Source: Porphyromonas sp.
Lineage (GTDB): Bacteria; Bacteroidota; Bacteroidia; Bacteroidales; Porphyromonadaceae
Length of the DNA stretch: 5,344 bases
Reading direction: 5' to 3'
Assembly: GCA_003640335.1 (NCBI GenBank)
Contig: RBKG01000051.1
Location: 1-5,344 of the forward strand
Program-made: the position numbers and the translations under genes
In this document: one piece after another, positions 1-5,344 of the stretch
Position numbering within the stretch: the stretch's first letter is position 1
Layout of the letters: each line of letters begins with the position of its first letter
Notes under the pieces: model-generated
Databases searched by the model: none
Seen by the model: only the letters and a program-made list of their open reading frames with translations
What the model was told of the DNA's origin: nothing

Positions 1-41
1 CTTATTATTTGTTGCCGAACATTATCCTTAAGCCTCTGCAT
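1..41 (-). CDS. Possible 5' fragment of a divergent gene (unidentified)
   Basis: Read leftward, an ATG at 41-39 opens a frame that stays open to the window edge and gives MQRLKDNVRQQII followed by an incomplete AGN codon (Ser or Arg). It is supported mainly by position: a good Bacteroidota -7 box (TATCTTTG) on the same strand ends 18 bases upstream of the ATG, which would give a short leader. The charged, amphipathic start with an 'R..II' pattern resembles the first helix of many TetR/AcrR-type regulators. Thirteen residues are far too few to assign a family, so no function is claimed. The alternative is that this edge is intergenic or the 3' end of a rightward gene, since all three forward frames are also open at base 1 (stops at 29-31, 54-56 and 109-111). 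Confidence 0.3.
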   Translation of the reverse strand, partial: MQRLKDNVRQQII

Positions 42-59
42 AAGATTCTATTTTGAGCG

Positions 60-67
60 CAAAGATA
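60..67 (-). promoter_or_regulatory. Candidate -7 box of a divergent promoter
   Basis: The forward strand reads CAAAGATA, so the reverse strand reads TATCTTTG, an exact match to the Bacteroidota primary-sigma -7 consensus TAnnTTTG. Transcription would run leftward and start roughly 10 bases before the ATG at 41. I see no TTTG at the expected -33 distance on the reverse strand (forward positions about 85-92), so the match rests on one box. In AT-rich DNA an 8-mer with two free positions can occur by chance. Confidence 0.4.
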
Positions 68-134
68 AAGAAAGTTTCCATGAACCTATTGGGAAATATG
101 CCATAAATTAAGGACCTTCTGCATTCCAGCCTAT

Positions 135-156
135 ATACCTTAAAATTTTATTATAT
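135..156. repeat. Imperfect AT-rich dyad, possible operator
   Basis: The core TAAAATTTTA at 141-150 is a perfect 10-base palindrome. It is flanked symmetrically by ATA at 135-137 and TAT at 154-156, so 16 of 22 positions obey dyad symmetry about 145/146. It lies between the two outward-facing -7 boxes, about 40 bases upstream of the rightward box, where a dimeric regulator could bind. Because the sequence is nearly all A and T, chance symmetry is a serious alternative. Confidence 0.2.
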
Positions 157-197
157 CAAAAAAGGAAAGTTACCATAATAACTTCAACTAAAAAATA

Positions 198-205
198 TAC
201 ATTTG
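198..205 (+). promoter_or_regulatory. Candidate -7 box of the SusCD operon promoter
   Basis: TACATTTG matches the Bacteroidota -7 consensus TAnnTTTG exactly and is the only exact match I found on this strand in the region upstream of the transporter gene. Transcription would begin around position 210-214 and leave a leader of about 130 nt. The expected -33 region (about 168-176) reads AGTTACC, with no TTTG. A weak -33 element would fit a promoter that needs an activator, as is common for SusCD operons under hybrid two-component or other substrate-sensing control, but no binding site for such a regulator can be identified. Confidence 0.45.
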
Positions 206-340
206 CCATAACAATATCAGACAACATTGATTTAAAGGACAAATAACAAAAACAAAGATTCAGACATTAATCTAGACGATCTAATTCCAATCATAACAAT
301 CATTGTAGATATTCAATTTAATCAATCATCACTTACCCTT
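206..340 (+). promoter_or_regulatory. G-poor 5' leader of the SusC-like mRNA
   Basis: If the promoter at 198-205 is right, almost all of this interval is transcribed untranslated leader. By hand count it has only 10 G against 27 C in 135 bases, the rest being A and T, so little stable RNA structure is expected. It contains no ATG before 341 and no Shine-Dalgarno-like purine run next to the start codon: the last ten bases are pyrimidine-rich (ACTTACCCTT). AATCA occurs four times near the start (289, 298, 320 and 324). A single-stranded leader of this sort could be a target for RNA-binding proteins or small RNAs, but that is inference. Confidence 0.35.
296..306. repeat. 11-base palindrome in the leader
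   Basis: ACAAT-C-ATTGT is a perfect 5+1+5 inverted repeat 34 bases before the transporter start codon. As RNA, a one-base loop would not fold as drawn, so if it has a role it is more likely as a double-stranded protein site. It overlaps the second copy of the CATAACAAT repeat (292-300). Short palindromes of this length arise by chance in AT-rich DNA. Confidence 0.2.
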
Positions 341-3300
341 ATGAGTAGTCATTACTTATTTCAGCAGAACTCGGATAATATGCGCCGTGTACTCTGTATG
401 CTTGTAGGACTTAGCTTACCAACGCTAGCTCTAGCCGTGGAAAACTCTGCAAGCTCGTTTAAGCTAGAGCAGACTAATCCTCAGAAAACGCATAAGATTA
501 CAGGAACTATCTTAGAGGCGAAGACAGGACAACCCATCATTGGTGCTAGTATTGTCGTGCAAGGTCAACGTAACCGAGGTACTTCAACAGACCTTAATGG
601 TCGTTTTGAATTGCAGGTATCTGAGGGAGAAATTCTTGAAGTGAGTTATGTGGGATTCACCACTCTTCAGCAAAAAGTATCAAGCGCAAAACAAATAACA
701 ATTCGCCTTAATGAAGACAATAAAGCTCTTAATGAAGTTGTCGTCGTTGGTTATGGTACTCAGAAAAAGGTCAATCTTACTGGAGCTGTCGCCTCTGTCG
801 ACAGCAAGATGATGGCTAATAGACCCACAGCCAATCTGATGAGCAGCATTCAAGGAGCTGTTCCAGGTGTAACGATTATGGACCGTCCTGGGGGAGGGGT
901 GAGTCTCAATATACGTGGACGAGGTAATCTAGGAGAATCTAATCCTCTATATGTTGTCGATGGGGTAGAAGTTAGCGCATCTTATTTTGCATCACTTAAC
1001 CCAAATACAATTGAGAACGTCACATTCTTAAAAGATGCAGCCTCTGCGGCAATCTACGGAGCAAAAGCTGCTTATGGTGTTGTACTTGTAACAACAAAGA
1101 CTGCTCGTAGTGGACATTTAGAAGTAAGTTATGACGGTAGTTTTGGGGTAAAAAGTCCAACTTATCTACCCAACATCGTTAGTTCAGGTCAATACGCAGA
1201 AATGTGGACAGCGGCAGAACTTAATTCTGGAGTCAAAGCCGACAATCTAACATTCAAACCTGAAATGATTAAAGCCTATTATGACGGAAGCGACCCAGAT
1301 AGATACCCTAATACCAATTGGTTTGATCTTGTTCTAAATAAACAAGCTTTATTCACTAAGCATAATCTCCAATTCAATGGTGGTAGTGACAAGTTCAAGT
1401 ATATCCTCAATACAGGATTCTTGTTTAATGATAACCTATACAAGAAAAACTATAGCAACCGTTTTGATGTTAGTGCTAAAACAGTAGCTCAACTAAAGCC
1501 TTGGCTAAAAATCACATCATCCGCCAACCTTATTAAGAATGCGTCTTACCGAAATGGAGGAAGTATCAGCTCAGTTGAACTCTTACGTGTCCCCCCTACT
1601 CAAGTAGCTATACATAGTAATGGAGAATGGGGTACAGTACGTAATGGTCGCACGACAACACAGGAAGACCTCAAAAAGAATCAGGCTCGTAACCTTGCTG
1701 TTGCTGGTCGTTCTGAAAGTGAAACGACACAACTACTTGGTATCCTCCAAGCAGAGATAAAACCTTTCAGCTGGCTAAAAATTACCAATCAGATAGGTTA
1801 TGACTCCTATGACTACCATGATAATGCATTTGATTATACATATCCTGGTGTTCCCAATTTCTTATCACCTAAGTCAGGTAATATACCTGGCTCAGACAAT
1901 ACTCTGAATGAAATGAGCCAACGCTGGTTCTACAGCCGTAAGTTCGTTTATGATGGTTGGCTCAATGCTGATAAAACATTCGCCAATGTACATAACCTCT
2001 CATTCATGCTTGGTACACATACAGACATATTTATGGAGAAAAGCATGAAGGTAGGGCGTCAGGACTTTGCTAGTAATGAAATGCGTGACCTCAGCGGTGG
2101 TTCACTAGACCCTAAAAAGCAGAAGTTACCAGAGACGTACTTTAATGAAGAAAGTATGAACTCTTTCTTCGCTCGTCTTGGCTATAACTATGATAACAAG
2201 TATCTTCTTGAAGCAAACTTCCGTGCTGATGCGTCTTCTCGCTTTGCGTCTAAAGGTCGCTGGGGCTATTTCCCTTCATTCTCTGCAGGATGGCGTCTAG
2301 ACAAGGAAAGATTTATGTCATTTATCACTCCTTATGTAAGTCTACTAAAGGTTCGCGCCTCTTGGGGTCGTAACGGTAACATTAAGAACATCGGCTTGTA
2401 CGACACATACTCTATCTACTCTACCACATCAACAGCCTTTCAAGGCGGAGAAGATAGACCTGTTTATGCAGAGGCTCAAATAGGGAATCCCGATTTAACT
2501 TGGGAGAGAACAACCACCACTGACCTAGGGCTTGACCTCACAGTTAAAAACGGTCTGCTCCGCTTAACTGCAGACTACTACAATCGATTAACTGATGGCA
2601 TTCTTGTTAAAGCCAATGACATTCCAGTAGAAACAGGTCTTTCCGGGAATCAGATTCCATCACGCAATGTCGGAATGGTACGTAACACTGGACTTGAGTT
2701 ATCACTTAGTCACAGTCATACTATCAAGGACTTTAGCTACGAGATTGGAGCTAACATGACACTCAATAAGAATCGCATTGAGAGTCTTGGTGATAAAGTA
2801 AATGAACTTCCTCCCAATGGTAACTATATTATGCGTGTGGGACACTCTATTGGGGACTTCTACATGTATCAAGCCAATGGTTTGTACTCTGAAGATGATA
2901 TCAAGAATGGTAACTATGTACTTTACAACAGAGGTAAAGGCGGTATACCCATTCCTGGTTCTGTCCGCTATATAGACCAACTCACAGAAGATACAGACAA
3001 GGATGGTATCCCTGATAAAGCCGATGGCATCCTTAATGATAAAGACCGTGTTATTGTAGGTAATGATGTGCCAAGTTTCAGCTATGGACTTAATGCAAGC
3101 ATCGCATACAAAGGATTTAACTTATCTGTTACAGGTCAGGGTGTAACGGGTACAAAGGTCTACCTAAGTGCTGAAGCCTCTATGGCATTCTTTGATTATT
3201 CAGTACCTCGTGCTTGGCAGTTAGATAACTGGACTCCTCAAAATCAGAATGCAACGTACCCAATACTTCTGCTTCCATCAAACCAGAACTACAAGCGTAG

Positions 3301-3556
3301 TACACAAACCTCATCGTTCTGGCTCTTTGATTCGTCTTACTTCCGTATTAAGAACATCACACTGAGCTATACCATACCTCAAAGCCTGCTATCTAAGATT
3401 AAGCTTACTGGTGCACGTGTTTACCTCACAGGAGAAAACCTATTTACGCTACGAGGAGATAAGCGTATGAAAGACTTTGACCCCGAAACAGTTGGCGGTA
3501 GAGGATATAATATCGGAACAAAAACGATTACTGCAGGTCTATCTATTCACTTCTAA
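341..3556 (+). CDS. SusC/RagA-family TonB-dependent outer-membrane transporter
   Basis: A 1071-residue outer-membrane barrel that imports a large ligand into the periplasm using TonB-ExbBD energy, together with the SusD-like lipoprotein encoded next. Residues 1-32 are a signal peptide (MRR at 14-16, hydrophobic core, cleavage likely after ALA at 30-32). Residues about 52-125 form the carboxypeptidase-regulatory-like beta-sandwich (ITGTILEAKTGQPIIGASI; DLNGRF at 84-89). The NEVVVVGYGTQKK segment at 131-143 carries the Ton-box-like motif. The plug spans about 144-253, with IRGRG at 191-195, PLYVVDGV at 202-209 and the LKDAASAAIYGAKAAYGVVL signature from 230. The rest is the barrel (22 strands in solved SusC structures), ending in an aromatic residue (ITAGLSIHF) as expected for BAM-dependent assembly. 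An acidic DTDKDG loop lies at 884-889. There is no STN domain, and length is typical and intact. Start: 341 gives a 13-residue extension before Met14 (ATG at 380), a form common in this family; 380 is the alternative. Substrate unknown. Confidence 0.96.
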   Translation: MSSHYLFQQNSDNMRRVLCMLVGLSLPTLALAVENSASSFKLEQTNPQKTHKITGTILEAKTGQPIIGASIVVQGQRNRGTSTDLNGRFELQVSEGEILEVSYVGFTTLQQKVSSAKQITIRLNEDNKALNEVVVVGYGTQKKVNLTGAVASVDSKMMANRPTANLMSSIQGAVPGVTIMDRPGGGVSLNIRGRGNLGESNPLYVVDGVEVSASYFASLNPNTIENVTFLKDAASAAIYGAKAAYGVVLVTTKTARSGHLEVSYDGSFGVKSPTYLPNIVSSGQYAEMWTAAELNSGVKADNLTFKPEMIKAYYDGSDPDRYPNTNWFDLVLNKQALFTKHNLQFNGGSDKFKYILNTGFLFNDNLYKKNYSNRFDVSAKTVAQLKPWLKITSSANLIKNASYRNGGSISSVELLRVPPTQVAIHSNGEWGTVRNGRTTTQEDLKKNQARNLAVAGRSESETTQLLGILQAEIKPFSWLKITNQIGYDSYDYHDNAFDYTYPGVPNFLSPKSGNIPGSDNTLNEMSQRWFYSRKFVYDGWLNADKTFANVHNLSFMLGTHTDIFMEKSMKVGRQDFASNEMRDLSGGSLDPKKQKLPETYFNEESMNSFFARLGYNYDNKYLLEANFRADASSRFASKGRWGYFPSFSAGWRLDKERFMSFITPYVSLLKVRASWGRNGNIKNIGLYDTYSIYSTTSTAFQGGEDRPVYAEAQIGNPDLTWERTTTTDLGLDLTVKNGLLRLTADYYNRLTDGILVKANDIPVETGLSGNQIPSRNVGMVRNTGLELSLSHSHTIKDFSYEIGANMTLNKNRIESLGDKVNELPPNGNYIMRVGHSIGDFYMYQANGLYSEDDIKNGNYVLYNRGKGGIPIPGSVRYIDQLTEDTDKDGIPDKADGILNDKDRVIVGNDVPSFSYGLNASIAYKGFNLSVTGQGVTGTKVYLSAEASMAFFDYSVPRAWQLDNWTPQNQNATYPILLLPSNQNYKRSTQTSSFWLFDSSYFRIKNITLSYTIPQSLLSKIKLTGARVYLTGENLFTLRGDKRMKDFDPETVGGRGYNIGTKTITAGLSIHF

Positions 3557-3568
3557 TCAAAAAAAACA
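3557..3568 (+). promoter_or_regulatory. Short A-rich spacer and translation-initiation region of the SusD-like gene
   Basis: Only 12 bases separate the SusC-like stop codon from the SusD-like ATG, and nine of them are A, including a run of eight at 3559-3566. There is no AGGAGG-like sequence. Bacteroidota commonly start translation from A-rich, unstructured upstream sequence rather than a Shine-Dalgarno pairing, so this supports the start at 3569. The tight spacing and lack of a terminator support co-transcription of both genes. Confidence 0.6.
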
Positions 3569-5344
3569 ATGAACACAACTATAAAAGTACTAACGCTCGG
3601 AGCATGCCTCTTCAGTGCTTTCTCTTGCTCAGATTCGTTTTTTGACAAAGCCCCTACTGGAGCTTTAGATAAAGGCAAGGTGAGTAATAATAACCTTACA
3701 GAACTTCTCAATGGTGCTTACCAATACAACGCAGCCTCTTGGGATGGTTATAGCGCAGCATTTCTTGATGGTTACGCCGACAATGGCTATTCACGCAACC
3801 TCTGGGATAGCCCAGGTAATTCAGTTCAATCTAATACGCTCACCGCAGATAAAGACTTCTCTTATAGCGCTCTATACGGAGGAATACGTGCATGCAACAA
3901 TGTCCTCTCTTTTGCAGAAAAAAGCGATGGTCCAGACAAGGCTAAAATCATTGCAGAAGCACGCATGCTTAGGGCATTCCTTTATGCAGACCTTACATTG
4001 CGTTTTGGGGACATCGCCATCATCAAAGAGATAGCTAATGACTATCCAGAGGGACTCAAACGTAATAAAGCCTCGGAAGTTCGCAAGTTTGTTCTTAGCG
4101 AAATAGATGCTGCGATACAAGACTTACCTGAACAAAATATCAAACCTCGTTATACAAAAGCTAAAGCTAATGCAGTAAAGGCTCGTGTTGCATATTACTT
4201 TGGAGATTATGCGGTAGCTGAGCAAGCAGCCAAATATGTTATTGAGCACGGTGGATACCGTTTACACACAGCAAGCGACCAAAGTCGTTATGCTGTAGAC
4301 GCTGCTTATTTTAAGAAGTTATATACTCAGTCTGGACTTGACGTAGATAAACTTATTAAGGGGATATTCAATTACCAAGATTTATGGACACGAGATGACA
4401 GCCCTGAGGTTATCTTGGCTACAGAACACGATGCAACCATTGAAAAAAGTTCTTGGATGCGAATTACTTGTTTCCTCAGCCCTGGACTGACAACCAAACA
4501 TGGATGGGCAACAATAGTACCTATCCAACAGCTCGTTGATGCTTACTGGATGGTTGATGGTAAAACAAAACCTCAAGCACAAGAACACAATAAGCAGGCT
4601 TCTCTATTTAAAGATATTTATCAATCAACAAAGACCAAGGCCAAGGCCAATTCCATAACGCCCGAAGCCCAAACGTCTAAGGATATTGATGAAATCCTGA
4701 AGACTGACTTTATGAAGCAGTACTTTAACAGAGACCCTAGACTATATGCATCAATTATCTTCCCATTCTCTTCCGTAGATATTTACAAGCGTGGTGAGTA
4801 TAGTTTCTATGAACATACCATCGACAATTACGGAAAGAGTGGATACTACTTCCGCAAATTTAGTTCTCCAGACCAGCTTATCGCTCGTGGAGCTTACTTC
4901 TACACAGGTGTAGACTGGCCTGTTATGCGCTTAGCCGAGATTTATCTTATATATGCTGAAAGTCATACACAAACGACTGGATACGATGCAGAAGCTCAGA
5001 AGTATCTCAATATGCTACGCGACCGTGTAGGGATGGCACATGTACCTAGTACACTTAGCAAAAATGAAGCTCTTGATTTTATTCGTAATGAACGCCGTAT
5101 AGAACTTGCAGGAGAAGGATTGCGCTTCTATGATATACGCCTCTATGAAGATGATACTCGCAATGGCGGATATAAAGGACTTGACGCTGCAAGCAATGTG
5201 ATGAAGGGACAAATATTTGATGTTATCAATAATCCTGGAGCACTCCTCGTATGGGATAAACGCCTTGAACTCTTACCTTACCCTACATCTGCACTGGATA
5301 AGAATAAGAACAAAGAGAGCAAAGAAAATAACCCTGGATACTAA
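3569..5344 (+). CDS. SusD/RagB-family surface lipoprotein, partner of the SusC-like transporter
   Basis: A 591-residue, mostly alpha-helical surface lipoprotein that acts as the ligand-binding lid over the SusC-like barrel. The N-terminus is a lipoprotein signal: K6, a hydrophobic core, and AFSC at 17-20, giving lipidation at Cys20. The following residues (SDSFFDKAPTG) are the usual SusD start, and Asp22 could contribute to a Bacteroidota surface-export signal. The N-terminal SusD-like region includes LLNGAYQY, EARMLRAFLYADL at 130-142 and RFGDIAII at 145-152, typical of its TPR-like helices. The C-terminal SusD/RagB domain includes WPVMRLAEIYLIYAE at 450-464, NERRIELAGEG at 507-517, RFYDIR at 519-524 and LLPYPTSALD at 568-577, and ends in the characteristic NPGY at 588-591, so the protein is complete. 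Length is within the usual family range. A lysine- and alanine-rich stretch at 355-360 looks like a variable surface loop. The ligand cannot be inferred, since binding residues are not conserved across the family. It lies 12 bases after the transporter gene in one operon. Confidence 0.96.
   Translation: MNTTIKVLTLGACLFSAFSCSDSFFDKAPTGALDKGKVSNNNLTELLNGAYQYNAASWDGYSAAFLDGYADNGYSRNLWDSPGNSVQSNTLTADKDFSYSALYGGIRACNNVLSFAEKSDGPDKAKIIAEARMLRAFLYADLTLRFGDIAIIKEIANDYPEGLKRNKASEVRKFVLSEIDAAIQDLPEQNIKPRYTKAKANAVKARVAYYFGDYAVAEQAAKYVIEHGGYRLHTASDQSRYAVDAAYFKKLYTQSGLDVDKLIKGIFNYQDLWTRDDSPEVILATEHDATIEKSSWMRITCFLSPGLTTKHGWATIVPIQQLVDAYWMVDGKTKPQAQEHNKQASLFKDIYQSTKTKAKANSITPEAQTSKDIDEILKTDFMKQYFNRDPRLYASIIFPFSSVDIYKRGEYSFYEHTIDNYGKSGYYFRKFSSPDQLIARGAYFYTGVDWPVMRLAEIYLIYAESHTQTTGYDAEAQKYLNMLRDRVGMAHVPSTLSKNEALDFIRNERRIELAGEGLRFYDIRLYEDDTRNGGYKGLDAASNVMKGQIFDVINNPGALLVWDKRLELLPYPTSALDKNKNKESKENNPGY
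4635..4650 (+). repeat. Hexanucleotide tandem repeat inside the SusD-like gene
   Basis: CCAAGG is repeated 2.7 times (4635-4640, 4641-4646, then CCAA), encoding Lys-Ala-Lys-Ala at residues 357-360. The unit is six bases, so gain or loss of a copy would add or remove two residues without breaking the frame. The surrounding segment (about residues 332-375) is hydrophilic, rich in Lys, Gln and Thr, and lies between the two conserved SusD regions, as expected for a variable exposed loop. Confidence 0.5.

Larger units (their letters stand above)
42..340. other. Intergenic regulatory region upstream of the SusCD operon
   Basis: About 300 bases without a credible gene. The only short ATG frame inside (80-106) has 8 codons. 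The region holds a leftward -7 box (60-67), an imperfect AT-rich dyad (135-156), a rightward -7 box (198-205) and a G-poor leader with a small palindrome (296-306). CCATAA occurs three times (101-106, 173-178, 206-211), and the 9-mer CATAACAAT occurs at 207-215 and again at 292-300. I see no riboswitch fold, tRNA or GC-rich hairpin followed by a T-tract. The arrangement fits a region shared by two divergent transcription units. Confidence 0.55.

Noticed and set aside
80..106. Short upstream ATG frame (8 codons) as a leader peptide
   Set aside because: It lies upstream of the candidate transporter promoter box, so it would not be on that transcript, and it has no attenuator-like codon run or hairpin.
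1..111. Forward frame open from the window edge to a stop at 109-111, possible 3' end of an upstream gene
   Set aside because: The 36-residue translation resembles nothing I recognise, the other two forward frames are also open at the edge with earlier stops, and the stretch contains a good reverse-strand promoter box; there is no basis for choosing it.
110..118. AAGGACCTT palindrome as a regulator site
   Set aside because: Only four bases per arm, no second copy nearby, and expected by chance in a region of this size.
256..273. AGATT ... AATCT inverted repeat as a leader hairpin or terminator
   Set aside because: A five-base, AT-dominated stem with an eight-base loop and no T-tract is too weak to support a terminator or structured regulatory element.
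2702..2980. 92-codon reverse-strand open frame within the transporter gene
   Set aside because: It lies entirely opposite a well-conserved SusC barrel region, has no recognisable domain, and no promoter-like sequence of its own was seen; it is a shadow of the coding strand.
3557..3568. A-run between the two genes as a transcription terminator
   Set aside because: The run is A rather than T on the coding strand and is not preceded by a hairpin; the short gap instead supports co-transcription.
3711..4034. 107-codon forward frame overlapping the SusD-like gene
   Set aside because: It overlaps the conserved N-terminal SusD region in another frame, and its translation is low in familiar features; it is a shadow frame.
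3872..4120. Reverse-strand frame within the SusD-like gene, with similar ones at 4382-4588 and 5015-5212
   Set aside because: All are opposite conserved SusD coding sequence, short, Cys/Ser/Ile-rich in the manner of antisense translations, and without start-site support.

Overview
The window is an AT-rich stretch of a Bacteroidota genome, most likely order Bacteroidales (a Prevotella-like lineage is a guess from protein style, not a demonstrated assignment). The evidence is a complete, tandem SusC/SusD gene pair, which is essentially confined to that phylum, together with Bacteroidota-type -7 boxes (TAnnTTTG) and gene starts without Shine-Dalgarno sequences.

Layout: positions 1-340 are non-coding apart from a possible 41-base fragment of a divergent gene at the left edge, read leftward from an ATG at 41 and preceded by a TATCTTTG box at 60-67. 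Rightward, a TACATTTG box at 198-205 is the best promoter candidate for the main operon. It would produce a leader of about 130 nt that is poor in G, rich in A and C, and carries a short palindrome and clustered AATCA pentamers. Positions 341-3556 encode a full-length 1071-residue SusC/RagA-type TonB-dependent outer-membrane transporter. After a 12-base A-rich gap, positions 3569-5344 encode a full-length 591-residue SusD/RagB-type surface lipoprotein, whose stop codon is the last codon of the window.

The two proteins should work as one 'pedal-bin' importer: the SusD-like lipoprotein sits as a lid on the SusC-like barrel, binds ligand outside the cell, and closes over it before TonB-driven uptake into the periplasm. 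The ligand (glycan, peptide or other oligomer) cannot be read from the sequence. No glycoside hydrolase, SusE/F-like lipoprotein, hybrid two-component sensor or ECF sigma/anti-sigma pair lies inside the window. The transporter has no N-terminal STN signalling domain, which argues against direct anti-sigma signalling by this protein.

I found no RNA gene, CRISPR array, insertion sequence, terminator or frameshift. The window looks like an ordinary SusCD transporter locus. The parts that merit a second look are the upstream region (possible divergent regulator and unusual leader) and a few local protein features. I did not find convincing evidence of an undescribed system.
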